Numbered from the stretch's first letter, positions 40,185-51,327 are shown. The stretch: DNA of 64,000 nt from Pseudohalocynthiibacter aestuariivivens (GCF_011040495.1 NZ_CP049037.1:310001-374000); one strand, 5' to 3'. Made by a program: numbers and translations. The notes: generated by a model not told the origin, from the letters alone.

Positions 40185-42848
40185 ATGCCGACGTTGAATG
40201 AAATCCGATCGACCTTTCTGAACTTCTTTGAAAGCAACGATCATGCGATCGTCGACAGCTCTCCGCTGGTGCCACGCAATGACCCGACGTTGATGTTTAC
40301 GAACTCGGGCATGGTACAGTTCAAGAACCTGTTTACCGGCGTCGAGCATCGCGATTATACCCGGGCCACCACCAGCCAGAAATGCGTACGGGCCGGTGGC
40401 AAGCACAACGATCTGGATAACGTGGGCTATACCGCCCGGCATCACACGTTCTTTGAGATGTTGGGGAACTTCAGCTTTGGCGATTATTTCAAGGAACAGG
40501 CGATCCCTTACGCTTGGGATTTGCTGACCAAAGAGTTCGGGCTGGATAAATCCAAGCTGCTGGTCACGGTTTACCATACCGATGACGAGGCAGCGGATAT
40601 CTGGAAGAAATACGCCGGTCTGCCGGACGACCGGATCATCCGCATCGCTACGGACGATAATTTCTGGTCGATGGGCGCCACTGGTCCCTGTGGTCCCTGC
40701 ACCGAGGTGTTCTATGATCACGGGCCAGAGATCTGGGGTGGCCCTCCGGGCAGCGCTGAAGAGGATGGCGACCGTTTCATCGAAATTTGGAACCTTGTTT
40801 TCATGCAAAACGAGCGGTTCGAGGATGGCAGCCAACGTGATCTGGACATGCAGTCCATCGACACCGGCATGGGATTGGAACGGATTGGCGCACTGCTGCA
40901 AGGCAAGCACGACAACTACGATACCGATCTGATGCGTGCGCTGATCGAGGCCAGCGCGCATGTCACCAACCACGATCCTGATGGGCCGGGCAATGTGCAT
41001 CATCGAGTGATTGCGGATCACTTGCGATCTACCTCGTTCCTGATGGCGGATGGCGTGATGCCATCCAACGAGGGGCGCGGCTACGTGCTGCGCCGGATCA
41101 TGCGGCGTGCTATGCGCCACGCACACCTTCTGGGGGCCAAGGATCCGGTGATGTACCGGTTGGTACCCGCTCTGGTGACGCAGATGGGGCCGGCATTTCC
41201 CGAACTGGGCCGCGCACAGTCGCTGATCGAAGAGACGCTGAAGCAAGAAGAAACCCGGTTCAAGCAAACGCTAGAACGTGGGCTGAGCATGTTGGACGAT
41301 GCGGTTGCCGATTTGTCCGAAGGCGGAGAGCTGCCCGGCGAGACGGCATTCAAGCTTTATGACACCTATGGCTTTCCGCTGGACCTGACGCAGGACGCGC
41401 TGCGCGAAAAGGGATTGGGCGTTGACACTGGTGGTTTTGACGCGGCGATGGCCGAACAAAAGGCCAAGGCCCGCGCGGCATGGTCCGGCTCGGGTGAAGC
41501 GGCGGATGCCAGTATCTGGTTCGACATCGCAGAAGCCGAGGGTGTGACCGATTTTCTGGGATATGACACCGAGATGGCCGAAGGCCAAATCCGCGCATTG
41601 GTACGCGACGGCGCAGTGGTCACCGAGGCCAAGACCGGGGAGGACGTACAGATCGTCCTCAATCAAACACCGTTCTACGCCGAGTCCGGCGGGCAGGTGG
41701 GCGATACGGGCGTCCTGCGCACCGATGGCGCGCGTGCCGAGATTACCGATACCCGCAAAGTGGCGGGCGTGTTCATCCATTTTGCCAAAGTCACCGAAGG
41801 CACGCTGACCAAGGGAGATGCCGCACAGTTGGAGGTGGATCACCTCCGCCGTAGCCGTATCCGGGCGAACCATTCGGCAACGCATCTGCTGCACGAGGCG
41901 CTGCGCGCGGCACTCGGTCCCCATGTGGCACAGCGCGGCAGCCTGAATGCAGAGGATCGTCTGCGGTTCGATTTCAGCCATACCAAGGCGCTGAGCCTTG
42001 AGGAGTTGAAGCAGATTGAGGACGATGTGAACGCTTATATTCGGCAAAATGACACGGTCGAGACGCGGATTATGACCCCGGATGACGCGCGCGCGTTGGG
42101 CGCGCAGGCGCTCTTTGGCGAAAAATACGGTGATGAGGTGCGCGTGGTGTCGATGGGCACACATGCGGGCTCTGGCAAGGGGGCCGATGGCGCGACCTAT
42201 TCGATCGAACTGTGCGGTGGAACCCATGTGCAGCGTACCGGTGATATTGGCGTTTTCGTCACGTTGGGCGATTCCGCGTCTAGCGCGGGCGTGCGCCGGA
42301 TCGAGGCGCTGACGGGGGCGGATGCGTTCCGGTATCTCAGCGAACAGGATCACCGCATCGCGGCATTGGCGCTGGAGTTGAAGGCACAACCGGGCGATGT
42401 GCTGGATCGGGTGCGCGGCTTGATGGATGAACGCAAGGCGTTGGGCAACGAAGTCGCGCAGTTGCGGCGCGAACTGGCGATGGCAGGTGGGGCCGGGCAG
42501 GGCGGTGGCGCTGCGGTCGAGGAAATCGGCGGCGTACGCTTCGTGGCGCAAGTGCTGAGCGGTGTGTCGGGCAAGGATCTGCCCGCGCTGTTGGACGAGC
42601 ACAAAGCGCGGATAGGCAGCGGCGTGGTGTTGCTGATCGCCGATACGGACGGCAAGGCGGCTGTGGCGGCGGGCGTGACCGACGATCTGACCAGCCGAGT
42701 GTCAGCCGAAGACATCGTGAAGCTGGCGGTGGTCCAACTGGGCGGCAAGGGTGGCGGTGGCCGACCCGACATGGCCCGCGGCGGCGGGCGCGATGTCACC
42801 AATGCAGAGGCCGCGATCGAGACGGTCAGAACACTGTTGAAAGGATAG
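40185..42848 (+). CDS. alaS: alanyl-tRNA synthetase
   Basis: 887 residues. It starts [21 protein letters not shown], the class II catalytic core follows, then the editing domain with [11 protein letters not shown] and CGGTHV (zinc and editing residues), and the C-Ala domain at the end. It charges tRNA-Ala and clears Ser/Gly mischarging. recA-alaS adjacency is common in proteobacteria. The stop is followed after three bases by a DUF1330 gene. Confidence 0.98.
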   Translation: MPTLNEIRSTFLNFFESNDHAIVDSSPLVPRNDPTLMFTNSGMVQFKNLFTGVEHRDYTRATTSQKCVRAGGKHNDLDNVGYTARHHTFFEMLGNFSFGDYFKEQAIPYAWDLLTKEFGLDKSKLLVTVYHTDDEAADIWKKYAGLPDDRIIRIATDDNFWSMGATGPCGPCTEVFYDHGPEIWGGPPGSAEEDGDRFIEIWNLVFMQNERFEDGSQRDLDMQSIDTGMGLERIGALLQGKHDNYDTDLMRALIEASAHVTNHDPDGPGNVHHRVIADHLRSTSFLMADGVMPSNEGRGYVLRRIMRRAMRHAHLLGAKDPVMYRLVPALVTQMGPAFPELGRAQSLIEETLKQEETRFKQTLERGLSMLDDAVADLSEGGELPGETAFKLYDTYGFPLDLTQDALREKGLGVDTGGFDAAMAEQKAKARAAWSGSGEAADASIWFDIAEAEGVTDFLGYDTEMAEGQIRALVRDGAVVTEAKTGEDVQIVLNQTPFYAESGGQVGDTGVLRTDGARAEITDTRKVAGVFIHFAKVTEGTLTKGDAAQLEVDHLRRSRIRANHSATHLLHEALRAALGPHVAQRGSLNAEDRLRFDFSHTKALSLEELKQIEDDVNAYIRQNDTVETRIMTPDDARALGAQALFGEKYGDEVRVVSMGTHAGSGKGADGATYSIELCGGTHVQRTGDIGVFVTLGDSASSAGVRRIEALTGADAFRYLSEQDHRIAALALELKAQPGDVLDRVRGLMDERKALGNEVAQLRRELAMAGGAGQGGGAAVEEIGGVRFVAQVLSGVSGKDLPALLDEHKARIGSGVVLLIADTDGKAAVAAGVTDDLTSRVSAEDIVKLAVVQLGGKGGGGRPDMARGGGRDVTNAEAAIETVRTLLKG

Positions 42849-42851
42849 ATC

Positions 42852-43139
42852 ATGCCTGCACTCTGGATTGCCCATGTGACAGTCACCGACGAAGAATCCT
42901 ATGGCAAATACGCCGCCCTCGCGGGTCCGGCGATTGCCAAGCATGGGGGGCATTTTATCGCCCGTGCAGGGCGTTACGTCCAGCTGGAGGGCAAGGACCG
43001 GCCCCGCAATGTGGTCGCGCGGTTTCCCAGCTTGGAGGCTGCGGAAGCCTGCTATCATTCGCCGGAATACCAAGAAGCGTTAAGTCATGCGCGTGACGCG
43101 TCAGAGCGCGAATTACTGGTGGTTGAAACCACCGAATGA
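42852..43139 (+). CDS. DUF1330 domain protein
   Basis: 95 residues, a dimeric alpha/beta-barrel small protein: ALWIAHVTVTDEESYGKYA, GGHFIARAGRYVQLEG and ARFPSLEAAEACYHSPEY are typical DUF1330. The function is unknown. The start lies three bases after alaS, so it is co-transcribed. Confidence 0.92.
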   Translation: MPALWIAHVTVTDEESYGKYAALAGPAIAKHGGHFIARAGRYVQLEGKDRPRNVVARFPSLEAAEACYHSPEYQEALSHARDASERELLVVETTE

Positions 43140-43492
43140 TTCGTTATTCCGCGCGGTTTTTTGCCTGTGTCGCATTCAGTTGAGCGCCGTGCCGCTGACA
43201 GAAATTCTGTCTATTGAAGTCCAAAAAACGAATCGGTCGACGGGTTTGATTGTTTCGCGGAATGTCTGCTGTTGAGCTATTTTGGGCTATTGTTTCGTCT
43301 GTCGGGACAGTGAAAAATCAATAACTTAGGGCGTTCTGGTCAAAACTATTGCGCGATGGCCACAGTTTCGCCGTTTTTAGTAAAATTTTCCGGTTCCCCG
43401 GCTGTTTCACGGTCATCACCAGTCTTTTCCTGTCGTGACAATGCTTTGACCTTCGGTAACATCTTCCTGTTAATTTAACATGGAGAAGAAAT
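43140..43492. other. 353-base intergenic region before the two-cysteine protein genes
   Basis: No supported gene. It is AT-richer than the neighbours. TTGACC (43446-43451) with TTAATT (43470-43475), 18 bases apart, is a possible promoter just before the first small secreted gene. Confidence 0.45.
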
Positions 43493-43762
43493 ATGAAGAC
43501 AATTATTATGGGGGCGATTGTCGCCATGGCTGCCACTGCAACTCCTGCGCTGGCTTGGGAAGGCCAGAAAGTGGCCTGCTATGACAAGGTCTGGATTCCG
43601 GCCACATATGCGACCAAGAAATACCTCGAGTATCCCGCAAAGATGAAGTGGGAGCACATGAACGGTCAAATGGTCGAAATGCACTATCCTCCGATCTACA
43701 TGGAAAAGCGCTATGTAAAGACCGAAGGTCATTACGTTCTGCGCAAGGCCGTCTGCAAATAA
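43493..43762 (+). CDS. small secreted two-cysteine protein A, PAxY half-repeats
   Basis: 89 residues. A signal peptide (MGAIVAMAATATPALA) is followed by a mature part of about 68 residues that begins and ends with cysteine (C29, C88) and contains CYDKVWIPATYATKKYL and HYPPIYMEKRYVKTEGHYVLRK. It is about one third identical to the next gene and is built of two related half-repeats (PAxY...K...). GGAGAAG lies eight bases before the ATG. I do not recognise a named family; similar PAxY units occur in larger secreted proteins of alphaproteobacteria. Confidence 0.85.
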   Translation: MKTIIMGAIVAMAATATPALAWEGQKVACYDKVWIPATYATKKYLEYPAKMKWEHMNGQMVEMHYPPIYMEKRYVKTEGHYVLRKAVCK

Positions 43763-43780
43763 GCTGGCCTGAACCGATTT

Positions 43781-43807
43781 GAGATGCGCAGCTGCTCTGC
43801 GCATCTC
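43781..43807. repeat. perfect hairpin between the two small secreted-protein genes
   Basis: GAGATGCGCAG and CTGCGCATCTC form an 11-bp stem with a 5-base loop, 18 bases after the first stop. No T run follows. It may partly terminate transcription or stabilise the upstream mRNA. Confidence 0.65.
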
Positions 43808-43971
43808 AACGTTTGGGGATGGGGTTGAGCGATCTCAGGTGACGTCATTTTCGTCACGTGTTCTGATGAAACACGATCTGATGAACGGCCTCTTAACCAC
43901 CACAGCGATTTCCAACTTACGCCGTAATGCGCTGCAATCCTACAGGTCTATGAGACATGAAGGAGAGCAGT

Positions 43972-44295
43972 ATGCACATGTCCAAACACAATCTAACCGC
44001 GTCGGCGCTGGCATTTTGTCTGACGTTGATAGCAGCCGTGCCTATGGCACAGGCAGGCGGCAGCACGACCAAACTGGATCCGAACGCCAAGATTCTGGCC
44101 TGCTATAAAGAGGTCACAATCCCGGCGAAATACGATGTGAAAAAGGTTCTGGTCAAAAAGGCCGAGCAAAAATACCTACGCCAAGGGAACCTTGTCTATC
44201 TGGTCGAATACCCCGCAGTTTATCGCGAGGACAAGACATTGGTCGAGGCCGAGCATATCGTCATGCGTCAAGTGGGCTGCAAGACCAAGAAGTAG
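43972..44295 (+). CDS. small secreted two-cysteine protein B, PAxY half-repeats
   Basis: 107 residues. Signal peptide (ALAFCLTLIAAVPMAQA), then a mature part with C44 and C103. The inner repeat is clear: PAKYDVKKVLVKKAEQKYLRQ region (51-71) aligns with PAVYREDKTLVEAEHIVMRQ (81-100), sharing PAxY, K, LV, AE and RQ. GGAG lies six bases before the ATG at 43972. It is a paralogue of the gene 210 bases upstream. Function unknown; the two cysteines probably pair. Confidence 0.85.
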   Translation: MHMSKHNLTASALAFCLTLIAAVPMAQAGGSTTKLDPNAKILACYKEVTIPAKYDVKKVLVKKAEQKYLRQGNLVYLVEYPAVYREDKTLVEAEHIVMRQVGCKTKK

Positions 44296-44332
44296 GGGCG
44301 GCCTGCGGGCCAAATCCAGTGATCCAAATCAA

Positions 44333-44360
44333 AACCCGCCGCATTCACATGCAGCGGGTT
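44333..44360. terminator. hairpin between the convergent secreted-protein B gene and typA
   Basis: AACCCGC and GCGGGTT enclose an inner GCAT-TCAC-ATGC stem. It lies between two convergent genes and lacks a long T run, so a role in termination is only likely. Confidence 0.5.
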
Positions 44361-44392
44361 CTGGCAGTTCTGGCGATGTCTGAAAGGACTGA

Positions 44393-46213
44393 TCAGATGG
44401 TCTTGGCCATCCGCTTGCGTTCATGCGGGTCCAGATAACGTTTACGCAGACGGATCGCGTTTGGCGTTACTTCGACCAGTTCATCATCGTCGATATAGGC
44501 GATGGCCTGTTCAAGGCTCATCGTGACGGGCGTGGTCAGGCGTACAGCCTCATCCGTGCCACTGGCCCGCACGTTGGTCAGCTTCTTACCCTTAAGCGGG
44601 TTCACTTCCAGATCATTTTCGCGGCTATGTTCGCCGATAATCATGCCGGTATAGATCTTGGCCTGTGGACCGATGAACATCTTGCCACGATCCTCGAGGT
44701 TCCACAGGGCAAAGGCCACCGATTCACCGTTCTCCATCGAGATCAGAACCCCTGCGCGACGGCCCGGAATGGCGCCTTTGTGCGGGGCCCAGCCGTGGAA
44801 CACCCGGTTCAGCACGCCGGTGCCGCGTGTATCGGTCAGAAACTCACCGTGATAGCCGATCAGACCGCGCGAGGGCACACGGGCGATGATCCGTGTCTTG
44901 CCTGCGCCAGCAGGTTTCATCTCGGTCAGATCACCCTTGCGTGCGCCGGTCAGTTTCTCGATCACAGCGCCGGAATATTCATCGTCAACGTCGATGGTGA
45001 CTTCTTCAATGGGTTCCAGACGTTGGCCGTCGTCCCCGTCACGCATGACGACCTGCGGGCGCGAGATGCTCAACTCGAATCCCTCGCGGCGCATATTCTC
45101 GATCAAGACACCCATCTGCAATTCACCGCGACCTGCAACCTCGAAAGCATCGCCGCCCGGCGTGTCGCTGATCTTGATCGCGACGTTCGATTCGGCTTCT
45201 TTCATCAGTCGGTCGCGGATAACGCGGCTTTGTACCTTTTTGCCGTCACGGCCAGCCAGCGGACTGTCGTTGATGCCGAAGGTCACGGTAATGGTTGGCG
45301 GGTCAATCGGTTGCGCCGCCAGCGGTGTATCGACGGCCAAGGCGCAGATCGTATCGGCGACGGTCGCCTTGGACATGCCGGCGAGGCTGACGATATCGCC
45401 GGCCTGTGCCTCTTCGATGTCCTGACTTGCCAGACCGCGAAACGCCTGAATCCGGGTCACGCGGAATTGCTCGATCTTTTGGCCGACGCGGCTGAGCGCC
45501 TGCACGGTGGCACCCACGCGGATATGCCCGCTTTCGACCCGGCCGGTCAGCAGACGCCCCACAAAAGGGTCAGCGCCCAGCGTGGTGGCCAGCATGCGGA
45601 AATCATCATTCTGATGCTTGATCTGCTTGGGGGCGGGAACGTGATTAACCACCAGATCGAACAACGCACTGAGATCCTTGCGCGGACCATTCAGTTCGTG
45701 ATCAGCCCAGCCGGAGCGACCCGAAGCGTACATATGTGGGAAATCCAGTTGATCATCGTCAGCATCAAGATTGGCGAAGAGGTCAAAACATTCATCCAGC
45801 GCACGGTCAGGTTCTGCATCTGGCTTGTCGACCTTGTTCAGCACCACAATGGGGCGCAGGCCGAGGGCCAGTGCCTTGGAGGTCACGAACTTGGTCTGTG
45901 GCATTGGGCCTTCGGCGGCATCCACCAACAGGACGACGCCATCGACCATGCTCAGGATACGTTCCACTTCGCCGCCGAAATCGGCGTGGCCGGGGGTGTC
46001 GACGATGTTGATCCGCGTGCCTTTCCACACCACCGAAGTGGGCTTGGCAAAGATGGTAATGCCGCGCTCTCGTTCCAGATCGTTGCTGTCCATGGCGCGT
46101 TCGTCCACGGCTTGATTCTGGCGAAAGGCGCCGGATTGTTTTAGCAGCTCGTCCACCAGTGTCGTTTTGCCATGGTCAACGTGGGCGATAATCGCAATAT
46201 TGCGAAGGTCCAT
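44393..46213 (-). CDS. typA: ribosome-associated GTPase TypA/BipA
   Basis: 606 residues. G1 [15 protein letters not shown], switch [17 protein letters not shown] and NKVD are clear; EF-G-like domains follow, and the BipA C-terminal domain ends in [16 protein letters not shown]. It binds the ribosome and helps 50S assembly at low temperature and under stress. It is the first and only gene of its unit. Confidence 0.97.
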   Translation of the reverse strand: MDLRNIAIIAHVDHGKTTLVDELLKQSGAFRQNQAVDERAMDSNDLERERGITIFAKPTSVVWKGTRINIVDTPGHADFGGEVERILSMVDGVVLLVDAAEGPMPQTKFVTSKALALGLRPIVVLNKVDKPDAEPDRALDECFDLFANLDADDDQLDFPHMYASGRSGWADHELNGPRKDLSALFDLVVNHVPAPKQIKHQNDDFRMLATTLGADPFVGRLLTGRVESGHIRVGATVQALSRVGQKIEQFRVTRIQAFRGLASQDIEEAQAGDIVSLAGMSKATVADTICALAVDTPLAAQPIDPPTITVTFGINDSPLAGRDGKKVQSRVIRDRLMKEAESNVAIKISDTPGGDAFEVAGRGELQMGVLIENMRREGFELSISRPQVVMRDGDDGQRLEPIEEVTIDVDDEYSGAVIEKLTGARKGDLTEMKPAGAGKTRIIARVPSRGLIGYHGEFLTDTRGTGVLNRVFHGWAPHKGAIPGRRAGVLISMENGESVAFALWNLEDRGKMFIGPQAKIYTGMIIGEHSRENDLEVNPLKGKKLTNVRASGTDEAVRLTTPVTMSLEQAIAYIDDDELVEVTPNAIRLRKRYLDPHERKRMAKTI

Positions 46214-46320
46214 TTCGGGCGTTCCTCAGATGTTTTGTCGCGCCCTATACGCGCTTTGACTGAAAGGCCAGAGGCAAAGCAGCGAATAGGGGGGACCGCG
46301 TCGCAGCGACAACAAGCGAT

Positions 46321-47214
46321 TTATAATCGCGCGGTAACTGTGGTTGCTCCTATAGAACGCGCACGCGCGCCGCAACCCAGCTTGAATCGATCAAGACTTG
46401 GGGTGCGGACAGGATCGATCAACCCCAGATCGAGTCGCGCATATCCGCGCGCCGCCAGCCATTCGGTTGCATGCCAGACAGCGAGGTTGTGAGCGCACAG
46501 GGTGCGGCCACGCGACCCGCTCCAGCCGATATGATAGGTGGCCTGAGGCGCGTGTAGCAACAGCAGGATGTAGGCGATAACGTTTGTGCCCTCATGTACC
46601 GCGAACAGCCTAGTGGCCTGAGGCTGTGCCTGCACCCACGCGACGGTAAAGGCCGGGGGCAGGGCCGCATAGTGACTGGCGCGGCGTTGATCCAACTCGC
46701 GCTGCAACAAGGCCGTATCGCAGGGCAGAGACAGAACCCGCGAGGTGATGCGAAGACCGTTACGCTCGGCGCGGCGCAATCGATTGCGCCATTTGCCATT
46801 CATCGCGGCGCGGCGGGCGATGCTGTCGGTCGTCAGCGAAAGTTCGGCAACCTGTCTGGGGCCGGCTGCGCGCAACCCCGGCGCATGGTTGGCGCAGTTA
46901 TTGCTAATGGCCCAGAGAGCGCGAAGGCGAACCGCCCGACGCAGGCCTGCCATCATGCGATTTTGCAGGTCTTGGTCCGGCGGCGGCGTGTCCTGTCTCC
47001 AGACCGGGCCGCGCGGCATCCATGCAACCCGGAGCGGACCAAAACGCCGCAAGGCAAACTGTGACCGCCCCAAGTATCTGCCATCACAGTAGAATTCGGC
47101 CGCGCGCATATCCAGCCCCATGCGGCCAAGGGCGGCCGCATAATGTGGGTGCTGCTGGATGGCGCCGCCCGGCAAAGCGGGCGACTGATCGGGGGAGTTC
47201 AGGACAATCTGCAT
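46321..47214 (-). CDS. FemAB/GNAT-like acyltransferase
   Basis: 297 residues. The C-terminal half has the GNAT-type pattern of FemAB/BioF2-like proteins (LFAVHEGTNVIAYILLLLH, TYHIGWSG, HATEWLAARGYARLDLGLID). Relatives attach amino acids or acyl groups to peptidoglycan precursors or polysaccharides. The substrate is not known. It stands alone between typA and ssb. Confidence 0.72.
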   Translation of the reverse strand: MQIVLNSPDQSPALPGGAIQQHPHYAAALGRMGLDMRAAEFYCDGRYLGRSQFALRRFGPLRVAWMPRGPVWRQDTPPPDQDLQNRMMAGLRRAVRLRALWAISNNCANHAPGLRAAGPRQVAELSLTTDSIARRAAMNGKWRNRLRRAERNGLRITSRVLSLPCDTALLQRELDQRRASHYAALPPAFTVAWVQAQPQATRLFAVHEGTNVIAYILLLLHAPQATYHIGWSGSRGRTLCAHNLAVWHATEWLAARGYARLDLGLIDPVRTPSLDRFKLGCGARARSIGATTVTARL

Positions 47215-47261
47215 GACCCATCAGGTGCGGGCAAATATCCTAAAATGCCGTTAAAGCCGGA

Positions 47262-47771
47262 TCAGAACGGGATCTCGTCGTCAAAATCACGCGACGGTCC
47301 GCCCTGATTGCCTTGGCCGCCCGAGGGGCCGCCACCGCCATAATCACCACCGCCCTGACTGCCGCCGCCATAGTCACCGCCCTGTCCGCCGCTGTAGTTG
47401 CCGCCGCCGCCGCCTTCGCCGCGTCCGTCGAGCATGGTCAATGTCCCGCCAAACCCTTGCAGGACAACCTCGGTCGAATAGCGGTCCTGACCGGACTGAT
47501 CCTGCCATTTGCGGGTTTGCAACTGGCCCTCAATGTAAACCTTGGACCCTTTGCGCAGATACTGTTCTGCAATGCGCACTAGCCCCTCCTGAAAGATCGC
47601 GACCGAATGCCACTCGGTCCGTTCCTTGCGCTCGCCGGTGTTGCGGTCTTTCCACGTCTCGGAGGTGGCAATGCGTAGGTTGCACACCTTGCCGCCGTTC
47701 TGGAATGTCCGAACCTCGGGGTCACGGCCCAGATTACCGATGAGGATTACCTTATTTACCGAGCCAGCCAT
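47262..47771 (-). CDS. ssb: single-stranded DNA-binding protein
   Basis: 169 residues from the ATG at 47771. N-terminal OB fold ([36 protein letters not shown]), a Gly/Gln/Tyr-rich linker at 115-158, and the conserved acidic tip DFDDEIPF that binds repair and replication partners. It partners with HolC (chi), which is also encoded in this window. The longer open frame to 48104 is not used. Confidence 0.97.
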   Translation of the reverse strand: MAGSVNKVILIGNLGRDPEVRTFQNGGKVCNLRIATSETWKDRNTGERKERTEWHSVAIFQEGLVRIAEQYLRKGSKVYIEGQLQTRKWQDQSGQDRYSTEVVLQGFGGTLTMLDGRGEGGGGGNYSGGQGGDYGGGSQGGGDYGGGGPSGGQGNQGGPSRDFDDEIPF

Positions 47772-47810
47772 GATCGTCTCCCTGAGCGTCTGAATGCATA
47801 TGTTTGCGCG

Positions 47811-47857
47811 TTTACACCATCGCAAGCGCATGAAGGGAAGGTTAAAATTGGTGTAAA
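47811..47857. promoter_or_regulatory. inverted repeat TTTACACC...GGTGTAAA between ssb and the transglycosylase
   Basis: The two 8-base arms (47811-47818 and 47850-47857) are 31 bases apart in the divergent intergenic region. They may belong to back-to-back promoters or to a looping operator. Confidence 0.3.
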
Positions 47858-47963
47858 ATGCGCTGAACCACGCGGGATGCTGCCGATTGTGTCGGCTGAC
47901 GCTGGAAATTGTTGCCGGAATCAGTATGATGCCCTCATTCGGGGACAGGGACTGTTTTGGGGC

Positions 47964-48557
47964 ATGAATAAAGTCATTTCCGCCGCGTTGGCGATTTGCC
48001 TGACCACAGCGACGGCTGCTCAGGCTGATATTCTGTCGACCAAGAGCCGTGTTAAGCAATTCAAGTCGCAAACCAGTGTCTTGGATAATCGCGCGGCCAA
48101 TCAATACAAAGCGTCCGTTCGTCTACAACCTAAGAAAATCAATACTCCTACCAAATGGGGCGATGGCATTGGCAAGGCTTATGACGGACGGTATCGGGGC
48201 CAGTATTTGAAGTTGGCCAAGGCAGCTGCGCGACGTCACTCTGTGCCAGAGGACCTGTTTTTGCGGCTGATCCAGCAGGAATCAAACTGGAAACCCACCG
48301 CTCTGTCACACAAGGGCGCGATCGGTCTTGCACAGCTGATGCCGGGCACGGCCTCCGTGTTGCGGGTCGATCCGCATGATCCCAAGCAGAACCTTGAGGG
48401 CGGCGCACGATATCTGGCGCAGCAATATCGTGAATTTGGCTCATGGCGGCTGGCGTTAGCGGCCTATAACGCGGGTCCCGCAGCGGTCAAAAAATACGGT
48501 GATGTGCCACCCTACAAGGAAACTAAAAATTACGTAAAAGTAATTTGGGGCAGCTAG
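47964..48557 (+). CDS. secreted lytic transglycosylase (SLT domain)
   Basis: 197 residues. Signal peptide ([18 protein letters not shown]), then a basic linker, and an SLT domain from about 80 with catalytic E106 in [28 protein letters not shown] and [13 protein letters not shown]. It cleaves peptidoglycan glycan strands to 1,6-anhydro ends. It is short, so a housekeeping or secretion-linked remodelling role is possible. The ATG at 47964 is chosen by the signal peptide. Confidence 0.9.
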   Translation: MNKVISAALAICLTTATAAQADILSTKSRVKQFKSQTSVLDNRAANQYKASVRLQPKKINTPTKWGDGIGKAYDGRYRGQYLKLAKAAARRHSVPEDLFLRLIQQESNWKPTALSHKGAIGLAQLMPGTASVLRVDPHDPKQNLEGGARYLAQQYREFGSWRLALAAYNAGPAAVKKYGDVPPYKETKNYVKVIWGS

Positions 48558-48604
48558 TTACACGACAATTCTAACGTATCTGGATGCGGCGCGATTCATG
48601 ATCG

Positions 48605-49402
48605 CTACGCGGCTTTTTTAGTGGCCGCGCTCTTGCGCAAAGCCGAAGGCGTCTGCCCCGTGTGATGCAGAATAAAGCGTGAGAAATACGCAGCACTGCG
48701 AAAGCCCAGCTGTACCGCGACGTGGCGAATCGAATCGCCACCGTCTTCCAGCATGACGCGCGCCGCGTGCAGGCTGCGCTGCGTCAGAATTTCAGCCGCA
48801 GTCAGTCCGCAACATTGCCGACAGGACCGCGTCAGATGTGTCGGAGTTACCCCCAGATCGCGTGCATAATCTGCCATCAGCATGGGGGACTGATAGTCGC
48901 GCGCCACCATCGCAGCATAGGCCGCCACCAGACGATGTGCAGCATTCGGCCGGTCGGGGGCCTCATGTGCGATCATGGCGCGCCGCAGCCAGACTGTCAT
49001 CAACTGGGCATGCGCCCCAAGGGCCTCATCCGAGAAATCGCGTGGATGGTTTGATTCGCGTTGCATGGCGTCAAGCAGCGCAGTCAGTTCCATCTGGGTG
49101 TGCACTTCGCGGATGCGCAGATGCTGTGGACGATCGGGCATCAGTGTCGGGCCACCGGGGGGGATAAGACATACGAGGCCAAAACATTGTGGCCCCAGTT
49201 CCAGCGAAAAGAGCGTGCCAGCCGGGATAGCCAGTGCATTATGCACACCGACTCCGCGCCGGATACCATCAACCGTAACGCGAGCCTGTCCGCGCGTAAC
49301 CCAAACCAACGCGTGACGTTGTAGTGCGTGCTGAAGCGCCAACCGCCATGGAGCACCGTGCATCCATTGCGCTAAAGAGAGGATCTGTGGCGTGCTGCTC
49401 AT
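48605..49402 (-). CDS. AraC-family transcriptional regulator
   Basis: 265 residues. An N-terminal cupin-like ligand domain (ALVWVTRGQARVTVDGIRRG) and a C-terminal double HTH (DYARDLGVTPTHLTRSCRQ, HVAVQLGFRSAAYFSRFIL) define the family. The target and ligand are unknown. I use ATG 49402; TTG at 49444 would add 14 residues. Confidence 0.88.
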   Translation of the reverse strand: MSSTPQILSLAQWMHGAPWRLALQHALQRHALVWVTRGQARVTVDGIRRGVGVHNALAIPAGTLFSLELGPQCFGLVCLIPPGGPTLMPDRPQHLRIREVHTQMELTALLDAMQRESNHPRDFSDEALGAHAQLMTVWLRRAMIAHEAPDRPNAAHRLVAAYAAMVARDYQSPMLMADYARDLGVTPTHLTRSCRQCCGLTAAEILTQRSLHAARVMLEDGGDSIRHVAVQLGFRSAAYFSRFILHHTGQTPSALRKSAATKKAA

Positions 49403-49527
49403 CCGGGATGTTTCGCCTGACGGGGTTTTGTTGCGATTTGTCAATTATTCGCACAGAATACCCCTGATGTCAGCCATAAATAGTCCGAATAGAGAAATGT
49501 TTCGGCAGATGCGGACTTATCCACATT

Positions 49528-50403
49528 TTATCCACAGGTCTGCCAATGCCAGTCCTTCATGCGCGCTCGAAACCACGTGCGTTGCCGTTTGGCAAACTGG
49601 CGGGTCGCAACCACGGCGTCCTGAACGGCGGCGCCGAGTGTCATTTCACCGCGCAGATAGGCAATCAACTCAGGTGCGCCAATCGCCTTTGACGAGAGGC
49701 GCGCAGGATCCCAGTGATCCATATTCGCGCGCGCTTCGTCAAGAGCGCCGTTTGCGATCATCTGCGCAAAGCGGCCCTCAATGCGTGGCGTCAGCCATTC
49801 TTTTGGTGCGTCCAAAACGATGGCCTGAGTGATGGCACGCGGCAGCAATGGCGGCGGTGTCGCATCCTGCCAGTCGGCCAATCCGCGCCCGGTGACCTGC
49901 TGCACCTCCCACGCGCGTTGCACACGCATCGGATTGCGGGTGTCGATCCGCATCCGCGTTGCGCCATCCAAACTGTCTATCATTTGCTGCAACGCGCCGC
50001 GCTGACGCAGCGCATCGGCCTCGGCGCGCACGGTGGCAGGGATGGTAGGTATCTCGACCAACCCCTCGGTGAGCGCAGAAAAGTAGAGTCCGGTGCCCCC
50101 GACGATGATTGGACGATCTGGCCCAGACAGCAACGGTCTGACCTCGCGCAGCCAATGTCCGACAGAATATTCCGCATCATAAGGAATATGCCCATACAGG
50201 CGATGCGGTGCCCGCGACATTTCGGCGTCATCCGGCCGCGCCGAGAGCACGCACCAGTTGTCAAAGACCTGCAACGCATCGGCATTGACGATCACGCCGC
50301 CTTGGCGCTCGGCGATGTCCAGCGCCAACGCGGATTTACCCGATGCCGTTGGTCCGGCGATCAACACGGGCTGTTCGGGTGATAGGGAGCCTTGCCATTT
50401 CAT
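49528..50403 (-). CDS. miaA: tRNA dimethylallyltransferase
   Basis: 291 residues. P-loop [27 protein letters not shown] and [18 protein letters not shown] are MiaA. It prenylates A37 of tRNAs reading UNN codons, which include the tRNA-Leu(CAA) in this window. The ATG at 50403 is the usual start before the P-loop. Confidence 0.96.
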   Translation of the reverse strand: MKWQGSLSPEQPVLIAGPTASGKSALALDIAERQGGVIVNADALQVFDNWCVLSARPDDAEMSRAPHRLYGHIPYDAEYSVGHWLREVRPLLSGPDRPIIVGGTGLYFSALTEGLVEIPTIPATVRAEADALRQRGALQQMIDSLDGATRMRIDTRNPMRVQRAWEVQQVTGRGLADWQDATPPPLLPRAITQAIVLDAPKEWLTPRIEGRFAQMIANGALDEARANMDHWDPARLSSKAIGAPELIAYLRGEMTLGAAVQDAVVATRQFAKRQRTWFRARMKDWHWQTCG

Positions 50404-50544
50404 GGCGTCCGCATACCGCAAAGCGTGCAGCGATGCGAGCGGCGGCGTCAGTTTCCGCATTTGCAAGGTTTATTGCATTGAACTCAGACGATGTTTGGGA
50501 CATTTTGCGCGCGACGATACGGGACCCAACATGGAGCGCGGCAT

Positions 50545-51276
50545 ATGACCGATGGCGATACCCCCAAAACAACCTTCAAACGCGTAATGCTGAAGATTTC
50601 GGGGGAGGCGCTGATGGGGGACACCGCCTATGGTCTGCACCCGCCCACGGTCGAGAGGATCGCACGCGAAGTGCAGAACGTGCATGATATGGGGGTCGAG
50701 ATCTGCATGGTCATTGGCGGTGGCAACATCTTTCGCGGTCTTTCGGGCAGCGCGCAGGGGATGGAGCGTACCACTGCCGATTACATGGGAATGCTGGCGA
50801 CGGTGATGAACGCACTGGCAATGCAAAGCGCGCTGGAAAAGCTGGGTGTGTTCTGCCGGGTCATTTCGGCCATTCGCATGGACGAGGTGGCAGAGCCCTA
50901 TATCCGCCGCCGCGCTGTGCGTCACCTAGAGAAAAAGCGTGTTTGCATTTTTGCCGCGGGGACGGGAAACCCATATTTCACCACCGACACTGCCGCGACG
51001 CTGCGCGCCAATGAAATGGCTTGTCAGGCGATTCTGAAAGGGACCAAGGTCGACGGCGTTTACGACAAAGATCCGGTGACCAATGATGACGCCGTGCGGT
51101 TTGAGCGGATCACATATGATGACGTGCTGGCCAAACATCTGAAAGTCATGGATGCCAGCGCCATTGCGTTGGCGCGCGACAACAATCTGCCGATCATCGT
51201 TTTCAGTCTGGATGAACCCGGCGGCTTCAAGGGTATTCTGGCCGGGGAAGGCACCTATACAACAGTGCATAGCTGA
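50545..51276 (+). CDS. pyrH: uridylate kinase
   Basis: 243 residues from ATG 50545. [25 protein letters not shown] and the C-terminal GTYTTVHS are typical. PyrH makes UDP from UMP and is allosterically controlled by GTP and UTP. First gene of the pyrH-frr-uppS-cdsA-dxr-rseP cluster. Confidence 0.97.
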   Translation: MTDGDTPKTTFKRVMLKISGEALMGDTAYGLHPPTVERIAREVQNVHDMGVEICMVIGGGNIFRGLSGSAQGMERTTADYMGMLATVMNALAMQSALEKLGVFCRVISAIRMDEVAEPYIRRRAVRHLEKKRVCIFAAGTGNPYFTTDTAATLRANEMACQAILKGTKVDGVYDKDPVTNDDAVRFERITYDDVLAKHLKVMDASAIALARDNNLPIIVFSLDEPGGFKGILAGEGTYTTVHS

Positions 51277-51327
51277 CGCTAGGGTTGACACATACGCGCG
51301 CAACAGACCGCGAAGGGAAAGATTAAA

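Noticed and set aside
39825..42602. Long minus-strand frames (480 and 443 codons) opposite recA/alaS
   Set aside because: They are shadows of the alaS coding frame; composition is non-protein-like and no ribosome site or domain is visible.
44423..46144. 573-codon open frame antisense to typA
   Set aside because: It lies wholly opposite the well-supported typA gene and has His/Gln-rich, low-motif sequence typical of antisense frames in GC-rich DNA.
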